Positions 41,033 through 51,658 of a stretch of DNA of 64,000 nucleotides are shown here, piece after piece. The notes beneath the pieces are model-generated. The model made no database searches, was not told the DNA's origin, and worked only from the letters and a program-made list of their open reading frames with translations. The stretch's first letter is position 1. Every line of letters begins with the position of its first letter. The stretch comes from Eubacteriaceae bacterium (lineage in GTDB: Bacteria; Bacillota; Clostridia; Eubacteriales; Eubacteriaceae). Location of the stretch: contig JAAYJS010000023.1 of assembly GCA_012522805.1 (NCBI GenBank), positions 57,976 through 121,975 on the forward strand, given 5' to 3'. The translations under genes were made by a program, and so were the position numbers.

Positions 41033-42508
41033 TTATTTCAGTCTTTTTTCGTAAGTTTTAACATTGTATTCCGCTTTTAATTCTTGAAGAAAAGCATCTT
41101 GAGCACTGAGAACTTCATCAATTTTTGCATTTTCTTTCTTCTTTAAGTCCTCAAGTGTTTTGGTCAATTCTTCGGAAGCCTTTTGGGATTTTAACTGGCT
41201 TTCGATTTCGGCTTTTTTATCCTCCAATGTCACCTCTTTGGTGTCCGGCTTTTCATAAACATAAATGATGTGGTAGCCAAATTCCGATTGAACCGGTTGG
41301 GTGGGCACATCCTTTTCCGCATTGAAAGCCGCTTTAGAAAACTCCGGAACCATACGTTTTTCATCGAAGGAGCCTAAGTCGGCAGCTTCTTTGACTTTTT
41401 CGTCGCTCTGATAGGTTTCTACGACTTTTGCAAAGTCTTCTTTTGAGTTAATATCTTTAACGTTATTGTAGATCTCTTCGGCGTCTTCTTTCTTTTCCGC
41501 TAAAATATGAAAGGCGGACACCGTTTTAGCATTGTAGGTATCTTTCTTTTTGTCGAAGGTTTCTTTGATTTCTTTATCGCTGACTTCCTGTTTGTCTTCT
41601 ATTTCTCTTTTAATATGTGCGTGAATCCACTGGCTTTCCGCATCCTCTTTTTGAAAGTCTTTAAATTGTTTTTCTGTCATAAAATAGGTCTTTAAAAAGG
41701 TCTCCAAGCCTTCTCCATCGGGAAAGAAGTTTTGCCATTGCCCTTGGATGGCCGCTTCGTTTTCTTTAACTTTTTTCTCGTCAATTTTTAAATTTTCTTG
41801 ATCCGCGTAGTTTTTCAAAGCTTTTTTCTGTACTAAGGATTGAACGACTTGTTCATGAACTTGTTTTTTGCCTTCGCTATCCGTAGGCAATCCTTTACCT
41901 GTCATCGCAACGGAGCCCATCAATTGCTTGATGTAATAGTATTGGTACTCGCCCTTTTTAATATCTTCTTCACCGATGGTTCCGATAATGGCGTTAAATT
42001 CCTTTTCCGGTTCCTTTTGCATGACTTCTATTTTTTTATTCATGGCTTTTTGCGCCATTTCGCCATTGGTTAAAATCGTTTTGATGGCTTTTTCAAAGGA
42101 TTCTTCATTGCTGTTGTACTTTTTTAAAATTTTTTCAAAATTGGTATTGTGTTTGACATTTTCTATTAAGCCTTTGACTTGCCCATCGATCGCTTTTTCA
42201 TCGACTTCTAAGTTTTCCTTTTCGCCGTTATGGGCTAAAACCGCCAAATTTAACAGCTCGTTAAAAATCTCGGTTTTCATGTTTTGAAGGTCCTTATCTT
42301 CCGGAAGTGCCTTGTTTTGCATGCTCAAGTTCATTTCATAATAAGCCATGTAATTTTGAAATAAACTCTTTTCCATATTGTTACCGTCGATTTCCGCAAT
42401 GGTCTGAGCATTATCCTTTTCCGGGTTGACGGCAACCATGCCGCAACCGGCTAGGTACACCATTGTGAGCAGCAATGTTAAAATTGCCAGCATTTTTTTC
42501 TTTTTCAT
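41033..42508 (-). CDS. PrsA/SurA-like peptidylprolyl isomerase lipoprotein
   Basis: Lipoprotein signal LLTMVYLAGCG; parvulin domain VSAFHILAEKKEDAEEI...GSFDEKRMVPEFSKAAF...SEFGYHIIYV. Confidence 0.88.
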   Translation of the reverse strand: MKKKKMLAILTLLLTMVYLAGCGMVAVNPEKDNAQTIAEIDGNNMEKSLFQNYMAYYEMNLSMQNKALPEDKDLQNMKTEIFNELLNLAVLAHNGEKENLEVDEKAIDGQVKGLIENVKHNTNFEKILKKYNSNEESFEKAIKTILTNGEMAQKAMNKKIEVMQKEPEKEFNAIIGTIGEEDIKKGEYQYYYIKQLMGSVAMTGKGLPTDSEGKKQVHEQVVQSLVQKKALKNYADQENLKIDEKKVKENEAAIQGQWQNFFPDGEGLETFLKTYFMTEKQFKDFQKEDAESQWIHAHIKREIEDKQEVSDKEIKETFDKKKDTYNAKTVSAFHILAEKKEDAEEIYNNVKDINSKEDFAKVVETYQSDEKVKEAADLGSFDEKRMVPEFSKAAFNAEKDVPTQPVQSEFGYHIIYVYEKPDTKEVTLEDKKAEIESQLKSQKASEELTKTLEDLKKKENAKIDEVLSAQDAFLQELKAEYNVKTYEKRLK

Positions 42509-42565
42509 TCCTGTATCCTGTCTCCTTTTAAAGATGTTTTATTCTATCATAGATGAACCATTTGT

Positions 42566-45500
42566 TCATTGGCTTTTTTCTTCTTTTAAGACATTTAAAA
42601 ATTGTATCAATGCTTTAAGAATGGCTTTGTGATCGGTCTCTGTAATTTGCATACGCCATCTGGGTCTATCCTCTTTGTCCGCTTTGAGTTTTAATCGATA
42701 ATCTTGATAAAGAGCTGTGATGGTTTCCGATTTCAATACCGGAGGTTTTTTGTGACCAAAGGTTAAATAAAAATCTTTTCCTCGTTGTGTGATTTCTTGA
42801 ATGCCTAAAGCTGTGGCGCTGTTGTTGATAATAGCCAAGTACATTAAATTCATGACACCCTTAGGCAGCAATCCGAAACGGTCCTCCAATTCCTCCTGCA
42901 TATCCCTAAAGTCCTCTTGTGTTTGGATATAGGCAATGCGTTTGTAGATATCGTATTTCATTTCCTCGTTATCGATATAGTATTCAGGAATATAGTTGTC
43001 CACCTGTACATGAATTTGTGTCGGTGTAACTTCCTGTTGGCGAACACCTGTGGTTTTTTCTTGGATGGTTTCTTCCAGAAGACGGGTGTACATTTCATAA
43101 CCGATTCTAAATAAATGTCCCGATTGTTCGCCACCCAGCAGGTTGCCGGCTCCGCGTATTTCCATGTCTCGCATGGCTATTTTAAAGCCGGAACCAAAGG
43201 CGGTGAAATCCTTAATGGCCTTCAAACGCTTTTCTGCAATCTCGGTCAATTGTTGTCTGCGATAGGTGATATAACAATAAGCTTGACGGGGTGAGCGACC
43301 GATGCGTCCCCTTAATTGGTAAAGTTGGGACAATCCAAAACGATCCCCTTGGTCGATGATCATGGTATTGACATTACCGATATCGATACCGGATTCCACG
43401 ATGGTGGTGCTGACCAAGATATCGGTCTTGCCTTCTATAAAGTTCTTCATGGTTTTTTCCATCTCCGACGAGGACATCCGCCCATGGGCCATTTCTATTT
43501 TGGCATGGGGCACCAAGGTCGCCACATCGGCCAAGGTTTCATCCAAATCGTAGACGCGATTATGTACGTAAAATACTTGACCACCTCTGGACAGCTCCTT
43601 TTCGATGTTTTCTTTAATTGTAATCGGGTTGTAAGGCATCACATAGGTTTTGACCGGCTGTCTTCCTTCCGGGGGATCGTTTAAAATACTCATATCTCGA
43701 ACACCGGATAAAGACATGTGCAAGGTTCTCGGTATGGGCGTGGCACTCAGGGTTAAAACATCCACTTCTGTTTTGAGTTGTTTTAAATGCTCTTTGTCTT
43801 TGACACCGAAGCGCTGCTCCTCATCGATGATCAACAGACCCAAGTTTTTAAAACGAACGTCCTTAGAAAGCATGCGGTGCGTACCCACCAGCAAGTCGAT
43901 TTGACCCGTTGATAAGTCTTCAATTATTCTTTTTTGTTCCCCGGGGCTATTGTATCGCGAGAGGACTTCGACCCCTATGGGGTAATTAGCAAAACGTTCC
44001 TTTACCGTAGCGTAATGTTGACTTGCCAAAATAGTCGTCGGGACTAAGAAAGCAACTTGTTTGCCGTCCATGATCGCTTTAAAGGCGGCCCTCAAAGCGA
44101 CTTCCGTTTTACCGTAGCCCACGTCGCCGCATAGAAGGCGGTCCATAGGTACAGGTGCCTCCATATCCTTTTTAATCTCTTCGATGCTCCTCAGCTGGTC
44201 TTCGGTTTCTTCAAAGGGAAAACGATCTTCAAATTCTTTTTGCCAAGGTGTATCTTCGGAAAAGGCAAACCCCTTTCGATTGCGCCGTTCGGCATACAGA
44301 GCGATCAGATCATCCGCCATGTCCTCCACAGCTTTTTTTGCTCTTTGCTTGGCTTTGGACCAATCGGGATGACCTAAACGATTAATTTTCGGCTTGCGTT
44401 CTCCACCGGTACCAATATAGGTTTGGATGGCGTTCATCTGTTCGATGGCAATATACAATCGCGCTTGTTCTGCGTATTCAATCACCAAAAGGTCTTTATT
44501 GACACCGTCAATTTCCATTTTCTCGATACCGCGATAAACTCCGATACCGTGAATATCGTGGACGACGTAATCACCGACTTTTAAATCGGTGAAAGAATCG
44601 ATGGCTTTGCCTTTTCGTTTGCGGCGTTTCTGTTTGGTTTTTGCAGTTTTAAAGACATCGCTGTCCTTTAGGAAGACAATCCTTTCTCCGGGAAGTGCAA
44701 AGCTTTCCTCTAAATCGCCAATTTGAAAGTAAACCCCGGGTTCCGAGACATGGCCAAACCCTGTAAAGTCTCTATCCTTAAAAAAACGCATAAAATGGTC
44801 AGCCGAGCTTTGCTCTGAATGGAAAATTAAAATGCGATTGCCCTCAGCCACACTCTGCTGAATAAATTTTTCAAAATAATCCGGCTTGCCGAGGAAATCC
44901 TCAACTTCTGTCGTATTTAAATCTAAGATCGTTTGGTTCTGCACTTTTGTATTGAATAGGTAGGTCTTTAATTCCCCCCGGGGTGATGCATCTTTTTCCA
45001 AGGTGACTAAGGGGATAAATTTATTTTTCGCTTCTTTAAAAAGCATCCCACCATCGATGAGTCTTTGTGAAGTCTCACGCTGCGACTGATCGAAGTTTTT
45101 TTGTTCAGCAACAATTTTTGCATAGTCGGCCCAGATCACGACGGGGTGCTGCAGGTAATGAAAGAGATGACAACGGTCTTTTTCCATTGCAAACAGCAAC
45201 TCATCCCATGCTCCGGGATTTCTCTCTATGGCTTCTAAAAGCTGACTGTAAATTTCTCCCGAGTATTTTTTTTGTAGATAGGATATGTGTTTATCTCGAC
45301 GTGCTTGTGGAATGATGATTTCCTTTGCAGGTAGTAGCACCGTTTTTTCGATTTCCCGAATAGAACGCTGATTGGAGGCATCAAAACAACGCATCAAGTC
45401 GATTTCATCGTCGAAAAGCTCGATGCGTACCGGATAGGGCGAACCGACGGAAAAAACATCTAGGATGCCGCCTCTGACAGCATACTGCCCCGGCGATTCC

Positions 45501-45997
45501 ACCATATGGGTGCGTTCGTAACCCATTTCTGTTAAGTCGAAGGTAAAGCTCTCCAAGTCTATGCATTTACCGATAGACAGGTGTTGTGCGGTTTTTTTAA
45601 AGGTGTCCAAGGGTAGTAGCCGTTTGAGTAAAGCGGATACCGGCGCGACAACCAGCAAAGGTGTTTGTTGATTGGCTAATTGCCACAAAGTATGGACACG
45701 TTGATGACTGCTTTCAGGATTGTGGGCTTCGGAATAATAATCTTCCAAACTTTCGGCCGGTAAGTACAAGACGCTGTCTTTGTATTTTTTCGCCAACAAG
45801 CGGTATTGTGTTTTTGCGTCTTTTTCTGTTGCTGCGACGAGCAAAACCGTCCGATTGGTCTGTTCTCTGACATAAGCTGCCAAGGGTGCTTTGATCCCGG
45901 ATTTGACATTATTCAGATATATTTTGTCGTCATTTTGTATGTAATTGATGAGTTCGCGATAAGTCGGTGCGGTGTCCAACCACTTTTTCCAGTTCAT
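42566..45997 (-). CDS. mfd: Transcription-repair coupling factor
   Basis: VGDYVVHDIHGIGVYRGIEKME, LLCGDVGYGKTEVALRAAFKA, DEEQRFGV; start trimmed to MNWKKW. Confidence 0.95.
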   Translation of the reverse strand: MNWKKWLDTAPTYRELINYIQNDDKIYLNNVKSGIKAPLAAYVREQTNRTVLLVAATEKDAKTQYRLLAKKYKDSVLYLPAESLEDYYSEAHNPESSHQRVHTLWQLANQQTPLLVVAPVSALLKRLLPLDTFKKTAQHLSIGKCIDLESFTFDLTEMGYERTHMVESPGQYAVRGGILDVFSVGSPYPVRIELFDDEIDLMRCFDASNQRSIREIEKTVLLPAKEIIIPQARRDKHISYLQKKYSGEIYSQLLEAIERNPGAWDELLFAMEKDRCHLFHYLQHPVVIWADYAKIVAEQKNFDQSQRETSQRLIDGGMLFKEAKNKFIPLVTLEKDASPRGELKTYLFNTKVQNQTILDLNTTEVEDFLGKPDYFEKFIQQSVAEGNRILIFHSEQSSADHFMRFFKDRDFTGFGHVSEPGVYFQIGDLEESFALPGERIVFLKDSDVFKTAKTKQKRRKRKGKAIDSFTDLKVGDYVVHDIHGIGVYRGIEKMEIDGVNKDLLVIEYAEQARLYIAIEQMNAIQTYIGTGGERKPKINRLGHPDWSKAKQRAKKAVEDMADDLIALYAERRNRKGFAFSEDTPWQKEFEDRFPFEETEDQLRSIEEIKKDMEAPVPMDRLLCGDVGYGKTEVALRAAFKAIMDGKQVAFLVPTTILASQHYATVKERFANYPIGVEVLSRYNSPGEQKRIIEDLSTGQIDLLVGTHRMLSKDVRFKNLGLLIIDEEQRFGVKDKEHLKQLKTEVDVLTLSATPIPRTLHMSLSGVRDMSILNDPPEGRQPVKTYVMPYNPITIKENIEKELSRGGQVFYVHNRVYDLDETLADVATLVPHAKIEMAHGRMSSSEMEKTMKNFIEGKTDILVSTTIVESGIDIGNVNTMIIDQGDRFGLSQLYQLRGRIGRSPRQAYCYITYRRQQLTEIAEKRLKAIKDFTAFGSGFKIAMRDMEIRGAGNLLGGEQSGHLFRIGYEMYTRLLEETIQEKTTGVRQQEVTPTQIHVQVDNYIPEYYIDNEEMKYDIYKRIAYIQTQEDFRDMQEELEDRFGLLPKGVMNLMYLAIINNSATALGIQEITQRGKDFYLTFGHKKPPVLKSETITALYQDYRLKLKADKEDRPRWRMQITETDHKAILKALIQFLNVLKEEKSQ

Positions 45998-46017
45998 TCT
46001 ATCCCTCAATCCAGTCA

Positions 46018-46039
46018 AACCCGGAGTTGCCTCCGGGTT
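46018..46039. repeat. Short inverted repeat between pth and mfd
   Basis: AACCCGGAG ttgc CTCCGGGTT; no clear T-tract on the minus strand. Confidence 0.5.
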
Positions 46040-46059
46040 GTTGATTTTTATCATTCTGT

Positions 46060-46695
46060 TCACTCCGCTTTAACGCGGCTTTCAGCTTTGTTTGTCTCTG
46101 ATGGCGTTTCCTTTTTAACGGATTTTTTCTTACGTTTGTTGATGCGATTCATAGCGAAATCGATGCCTCTGTCAATAAAGTAATCCACTGCTTTTGTGGC
46201 GGTTTGAATAGCTTCGAGAATGTTTTCTCTTTCATTTTCGGGGAATTTTGAGAGAACGTAATCTGCTAAGTCATCCCATTGGGGTGGTTTTTTTCCGATT
46301 CCCATTCTGATTCTGGCAAATTGATCGTCATCTAATTGATCGATGATCGATCTCATACCGTTGTGGGTACCGGCGGAACCTTTACCCCGCATTCTGACTT
46401 CTCCCACGTCAAAATCCATATCATCGTAGATGACCAAAAGGTTTTCTAAGGGGATTTTATAGTATGCCACGATCTCTTTAATACAAAGACCGCTCAAATT
46501 CATATAGGTCGTGGGCTTTACCAACAAAACTTTTTCTCCATTTTGATAGTAGGAACCGATGAGTCCGCGGTGTTGGTTTTTGTTGATTTCAATCTTTTTT
46601 CTTTTTGCGATAGCATCCACGGCCATATACCCTACATTGTGTCTGGTCTCTTCGTATGCTTGACCGGGATTACCTAAACCAGCGATGAGATACAT
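46060..46695 (-). CDS. pth: Peptidyl-tRNA hydrolase
   Basis: IAGLGNPGQAYEETRHNVGYMAVD, GSAGTHNGMRSI. Confidence 0.96.
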   Translation of the reverse strand: MYLIAGLGNPGQAYEETRHNVGYMAVDAIAKRKKIEINKNQHRGLIGSYYQNGEKVLLVKPTTYMNLSGLCIKEIVAYYKIPLENLLVIYDDMDFDVGEVRMRGKGSAGTHNGMRSIIDQLDDDQFARIRMGIGKKPPQWDDLADYVLSKFPENERENILEAIQTATKAVDYFIDRGIDFAMNRINKRKKKSVKKETPSETNKAESRVKAE

Positions 46696-47667
46696 TTATG
46701 AGTAACTTCCCGCAAAGAGTTTGGATAACGAACGTCCGTAATGGATATATTCGATGGCACGCCCGAAAAAAGCACCGGAGCTTAAGATCTTAATTTTGTC
46801 GATTCTTTTTTCTTGAGGTACATCGATGGTGTCTAGGGTTACCAATTCTTTAATCGGACTTGCGGCTATGCGTTCGACAGCTGGACCGGATAGAACCCCG
46901 TGGGTGCAGGCTGCCCAAACATCTTTGGCACCCATTTTCAACAAGGCTTCCGCACCGCTGGTAATGGTGCCCGCGGTATCGATCATATCGTCGAACAACA
47001 GGCAGTTTTTGCCCTTTACATCACCTATGACATTCATGACTTCGGAAACATTGGGTTTCGGACGGTTTTTGTCGATGATGGCAAAGGGTGCGTTAAAGTT
47101 TCTGGCTATTTTTCTGGTCCGCTTGGCACTACCGGCATCCGGTGAAACTACACATAAATCCTTCTAGTTCTCTTCCATAAAATCATCGCTGATGATTTGA
47201 TTACCGGTCAAGTAGTCTAAAGAAATATCGAAAAAACCTTGAATTTGATTTGAATGTAAATCCATCGTTAAAATTCTGTCTGCGCCGGCGACCGTTAGGA
47301 TATTGGCAATGAGTTTTGCAGTGATCGGATCTCTGGATTTTGCCTTTCGATCTTGTCTGGCGTAACCATAATAAGGTATCACAGCGGTTACTCGACCGGC
47401 AGAAGCACGCCTGAGGGCATCCAGCATGATCAACAATTCCTTGATGTTGTCATTACAAGGAGAGGAGGTGGACTGAATGAGGAAAACATCTTCCCCGCGC
47501 ACGGATTCCGCTATATTTAAGGCTATTTCTCCATCGCTGAATTTCGTTACTTCTGCATCTGAGAGCTCTATTTCTAAGTACTTGGCGATGTCTTTTGCCA
47601 AGGGTATGTTGGCATTGCCGGTTAACAATCTAATAGAGCCGTATTTTTTATCCATTTTAGTTTTCAC
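46696..47667 (-). pseudogene. prs: Ribose-phosphate pyrophosphokinase, frame interrupted by an in-frame TAG at 47164-47166
   Basis: ORFs 47164..47667 and 46696..47037 are in the same frame; junction ...[61 protein letters not shown]; otherwise intact. Could instead be a sequence error or readthrough. Confidence 0.85.
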
Positions 47668-49045
47668 CTTTCTTTTTATTCCTTATCTGATAATTTTCCT
47701 TAACGACCTGTTTTTGTCTGGCTATTGCAAAAGCACGGGAAGGAATGTTTTCCGTTATGGTCGAACCTGCCGCTACATAAACGTTTTCGCCTACTTCTAC
47801 CGGTGCGATTAAATTTGTGTTGCAACCGATGAACGTATTTTTGCCGACAACAACTTTGTTTTTGTCAAAACCGTCGTAATTGACAAAGACGGTTCCACAG
47901 CCCAAGTTGACGTTTTCACCAACTTCCGCGTCGCCGATGTACGTTAAATGGGATGCCTTGGCTCCGTCTTTGATAACGGCGTTTTTAACCTCCACAAAAT
48001 CTCCGATTTTAACATTTTTCCCAATCTTTGAGCCGGGTCGTATGTAAGCATAGGGGCCTACGGTTGTGTCCTCTGCCACGACACTTTCCAAAATGGTGGA
48101 TGCATCCACCTGTGTCCGATCGCCAATCGAAGAGTCGACAATGCGGCTATTTTGTCCAATCACGCAATCTTCTCCAATGGATACCACACCTTCTGTCAGG
48201 ACTCCGGGGTAAATGACCGTATCCCGTCCAATGGTGGTATCTGCACTTAAGTAGGTGGTATCCGGATCTATCATAATGGCACCTTGGTCCATTAAACGAC
48301 AATTGTTAAATTGTCTGAAAGCCTTTTCGACCTCCGCCAATTGTTTTTTTGAATTGACGGCTGTAATATCGTAGGCATCGGTTTTAAAAACACCCACCCG
48401 TTGACCCAAGCTTCGGATAATTTCAATTGTATCCGTCAGGTAGTATTCGCCCTGTGCATTTTGCGGCACGATCTTGGAAAGCGCTTCAACCAAATATTTG
48501 GAGGTAAAACAATACATCCCACCGTTTACTTCCGCAATGGCCTTTTCCTTTTCGGTCGCATCCTTTTCTTCCACAATCTTCAATAGATCCCCTTCTGTGG
48601 TGGTCACCATTCTACCATAGCCCTTGGGGTTTTCAATTTCTGCGGTCAACACCGTCACACCATTGCCCTGTTCTTGGTGGTGTTGCACCATCTTGCTTAA
48701 GACTTCGGGTCTGATAAGGGGCGCATCCCCCATCAGTATCAATACCATATCGTCATTGCGCTCTAAATGTGGCAAAGCGCACATGACGGCATGTCCCGTA
48801 CCCAATTGCTCGGTTTGTAGGACCGTTTTTGTAGATGGCGGCAAGATTGCCTGAACCAATTCGCCTTTATAGCCTATGACTACGATGGTTTCATCACTTC
48901 CGGCTTTTTTGCTATTGTCTAAAACGTGTAAGATCATCGGTTTTCCTGCAATTGGATGTAACACTTTTGGTCTTTGGGAACGCATTCTGGTTCCCTGTCC
49001 GGCAGCAAGTATGATCGTTTTCGTCTTTTCCATTTCTCTCCTCAA
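47657..49045 (-). CDS. glmU: Bifunctional GlmU (N-acetylglucosamine-1-P uridyltransferase / acetyltransferase)
   Basis: ILAAGQGTRMRSQRPKVLHPIAGKPM; left-handed beta-helix C-terminus. Confidence 0.96.
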   Translation of the reverse strand: MRREMEKTKTIILAAGQGTRMRSQRPKVLHPIAGKPMILHVLDNSKKAGSDETIVVIGYKGELVQAILPPSTKTVLQTEQLGTGHAVMCALPHLERNDDMVLILMGDAPLIRPEVLSKMVQHHQEQGNGVTVLTAEIENPKGYGRMVTTTEGDLLKIVEEKDATEKEKAIAEVNGGMYCFTSKYLVEALSKIVPQNAQGEYYLTDTIEIIRSLGQRVGVFKTDAYDITAVNSKKQLAEVEKAFRQFNNCRLMDQGAIMIDPDTTYLSADTTIGRDTVIYPGVLTEGVVSIGEDCVIGQNSRIVDSSIGDRTQVDASTILESVVAEDTTVGPYAYIRPGSKIGKNVKIGDFVEVKNAVIKDGAKASHLTYIGDAEVGENVNLGCGTVFVNYDGFDKNKVVVGKNTFIGCNTNLIAPVEVGENVYVAAGSTITENIPSRAFAIARQKQVVKENYQIRNKKKGEN

Positions 49046-49145
49046 TTCGATTTTTTAAGATGGCAAGCCAACTTCATTCTTCTCATATGTTACACTGAGA
49101 CCGCGGGCTTTACTAGGGGTTTTTCTGTTTTTTATGTTTGAAATA

Positions 49146-49177
49146 AAAAAGAGAGACTCGTTTGAATCTCTCTCTTA
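49146..49177 (-). terminator. Intrinsic terminator downstream of spoVG
   Basis: Minus strand AAGAGAGAGATTCAAACGAGTCTCTCTTTTTT. Confidence 0.7.
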
Positions 49178-49189
49178 ATAACATAACCA

Positions 49190-49567
49190 TTACTCGAAGG
49201 ACAGATCCTCTGAATGATCATCGGATGATTCCGGATCTTCTCCCATCTCTGTTGGTTCTTCTGAATCGACTTCCAGATCTAGTTCGGAGTTTGCTTCTAA
49301 AGTGCTTTCTCTTCTCAATTCTTCCTCGTAAGACTTCAGCACTTCTTCTTGTATGACATGCCTTGTGGAAGATACTATCGGATGACAGATATCTTTAAAC
49401 TCTCCATCGGCAGTCTTTCGACTCGGCATGGCGATAAAGTAACCATTTTGACCTTCAATCACCTTAATGTCGTGTACGACAAATTGATCATCGAAAGTCA
49501 CAGATGCAATGCCCCTCATTTTCCCTGTATGGTATATTTTTCTTATCCTTACATCAGTTATTACCAT
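49190..49567 (-). CDS. spoVG: Septation protein SpoVG, acidic C-terminal extension
   Basis: [39 protein letters not shown]...FIAMPSRK. Confidence 0.95.
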   Translation of the reverse strand: MVITDVRIRKIYHTGKMRGIASVTFDDQFVVHDIKVIEGQNGYFIAMPSRKTADGEFKDICHPIVSSTRHVIQEEVLKSYEEELRRESTLEANSELDLEVDSEEPTEMGEDPESSDDHSEDLSFE

Positions 49568-49750
49568 AACGAACCCCCTTTTTGAATCAACACCCTCTTG
49601 TCACTATCATTTTACCACACCTACAGGGAAAAGGAAACAAATTCTTTCTTAGAAGCGACATGCACCATGAAATGGACTCACAATTTTGATGGATTCCACC
49701 ATACTCCTAAAATAAAGGGTTTAATGCCTTGGTGATGGCCGTTGATACCC

Positions 49751-50539
49751 TTACTTTTTTTGTAATAAGCCCAAATAAGTGACTTCTTTGTTCACTGATC
49801 GCTGTATGGTCTCCAAGTGCTCTTTATGTGTAACCACAATACAAGAAGAGCTCGGCCCGCCGGAGGTATGGATATCGATGGGTATATTTTCATCATATTG
49901 GGCGATTAAGCCGTTGTTTTCTGCTAAATGGTCCAGTTCGTAGGCGATACCTTTAGAACCCACAGGACGCATTTCTTTGATTTCCGGTAAACTCCGAAGT
50001 TGTTGATAATCTGTCAGTTTTAAAGCCTTGTCAAAATAGGTGACATAATCGTGACCGACCAGCGTTCGTCCTATTAATAAGGCGATATCCCCGGGTTTTG
50101 CCAATTGAGTTTTAAAACCGTCGTTATCGATGAGACCGATAACGGTAATACCCGCACCGGTTTGTACGGTTTTCATGTTGTCTTCGCAAGAACCGGTCAA
50201 GGCTATGTCGCTTTCCGTTAATTCTGACATGGCTTCCCGAATACCTTGAACAATTCTTTTCCCGGTAGGGTCGGTTTCTACAGATAAACCGTTGGAAATA
50301 GCAACCGGCGTCGCACCGATGGCAATCATTTCCGCTAAAGCGACCCGTACAGTGGTTTCTCCAACGTGTTCCGGGGTGACCTTTACAAGATCCGCCTCTT
50401 TATTGCCGATGGCACCGATGGAATCGCAGGTGATCACCAAAGAGCGACCGTCCGTTAAATCGACAACGGTACAGTCGCCAATGCTAAAATGTTTGTAATG
50501 CTTTTTTATACGATTTGTCATGTACTCCCTACTCTTCAT
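49751..50539 (-). CDS. AIR synthase-fold protein, possible alpha-ribazole kinase CblS-like
   Basis: CDSIGAIGNKEADLVKVTPEHVGETTVRVALAEMIAIGATPVAI...ALTGSCEDNMKTVQTGAGITVIGLI, resembling PurM/CblS-type ATP-binding domains. Confidence 0.6.
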   Translation of the reverse strand: MKSREYMTNRIKKHYKHFSIGDCTVVDLTDGRSLVITCDSIGAIGNKEADLVKVTPEHVGETTVRVALAEMIAIGATPVAISNGLSVETDPTGKRIVQGIREAMSELTESDIALTGSCEDNMKTVQTGAGITVIGLIDNDGFKTQLAKPGDIALLIGRTLVGHDYVTYFDKALKLTDYQQLRSLPEIKEMRPVGSKGIAYELDHLAENNGLIAQYDENIPIDIHTSGGPSSSCIVVTHKEHLETIQRSVNKEVTYLGLLQKK

Positions 50540-51374
50540 AAAGTTCCTCTAAGGTTAAGCCCGTTTCATGTATGAGTTGCGCCATTTCTACTCCAATGTA
50601 ACGCAAATGCCAAGGTTCGTAGCCGTAACCGGTCTTATGAGTTTTATCCTTTGGGTAGCGAACGATAAAACCATATTGCCAAGCATGTTCCGCCACCCAC
50701 CGACCTTCCGGTGTGTTTTCAAAGGCTTCCACCAAATCATGACCCACGGATTCGCAGGACAGATCTACCGCCAAGCCGGATTGATGTTCGCTGGCTCCGG
50801 GCGGCGCCGATTCATTTTCCGCTGCTGCTCGTCCCATACTTGCGATATAGCCGTTATGGAGGCGTTCTTGCAGGGCATAGGAGCGATAAACCGAAATCAC
50901 ATAAAGAATTTGGCCATTTGCTTCGGCATCCGCCATCAGACGCTCCAAAGCCTCGGCGGCTTCCGCGCGCATCATGGCGCCGTCATAGGCTCGCGTGCCT
51001 AAAACCGACATGTTTTCCGGAATATAATCCGGTGGTAAGGGATGTTCAGGACTGATCAGAGCCGTTATGGCTTTGTAACCCTCGTCGCTGTGTACAGCGC
51101 GCAGCTCACTTGCTTGCATTTTCAAATTTTGAAGATATTCTTCTCCAGAAAGCTCAGATTCCGATTCCGGATCTGGTTGCTGCCCATGGATTTGCGCATA
51201 TTTTCCAACGATGCTTTCGTCAAACAACCAGGTTCGTTCTTGCTGTTCGTACATTTTTTCTTCGTCAGGATCTCCAGTCCATAAAGGCTGTAAGGCCATG
51301 GTGAGAGAAATTACAAAGATGGCGATCCATTGTAGTAGAATATATTGACTGTGACGATTCATCGTATACCTCAA
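50529..51374 (-). CDS. VanY-type D-alanyl-D-alanine carboxypeptidase (M15)
   Basis: SVYRSYALQERLHNGYI, PPGASEHQSGLAVDLS, EPWHLRYIG. Confidence 0.92.
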   Translation of the reverse strand: MRYTMNRHSQYILLQWIAIFVISLTMALQPLWTGDPDEEKMYEQQERTWLFDESIVGKYAQIHGQQPDPESESELSGEEYLQNLKMQASELRAVHSDEGYKAITALISPEHPLPPDYIPENMSVLGTRAYDGAMMRAEAAEALERLMADAEANGQILYVISVYRSYALQERLHNGYIASMGRAAAENESAPPGASEHQSGLAVDLSCESVGHDLVEAFENTPEGRWVAEHAWQYGFIVRYPKDKTHKTGYGYEPWHLRYIGVEMAQLIHETGLTLEELYEE

Positions 51375-51431
51375 GTGATGTCAAATGGACATCCAAGGAT
51401 GTCCATGAGTATTGGCCTTCTAAATTTCTTG

Positions 51432-51656
51432 TTACGATTCCCCTTGATTGAAAAGAATTTTTGCCTTTAACAATGCTTCTTTGCTTTTTAGAAAATTGTC
51501 TTTGGCTTGGATTAAATTTTCATGTACTCCGGGAGCACTGTTCTTTGTTTGATCAATCCAAGTTTGATAATCTTGACTATGGGCATCGATATGATTTTGC
51601 CAATACACCACCAAGACTTTAAATAACTCTTTTTCCTTTTGACTCAACATATGCAT
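51432..51656 (-). CDS. 74-aa helical protein resembling the linker domain of the His-rich AcsB
   Basis: LFKVLVVYWQNHIDAHSQDYQTWIDQ aligns by eye with MLKVLLAHWADHNEEHAKEYKQWAEK in the 52721..55564 product. Confidence 0.75.
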   Translation of the reverse strand: MHMLSQKEKELFKVLVVYWQNHIDAHSQDYQTWIDQTKNSAPGVHENLIQAKDNFLKSKEALLKAKILFNQGES

Positions 51657-51658
51657 TC

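Noticed and set aside
219-47667. Genome-wide UAR stop-codon reassignment
   Set aside because: Most genes terminate normally at TAA/TAG immediately before the next gene; at most local readthrough or errors at three sites.
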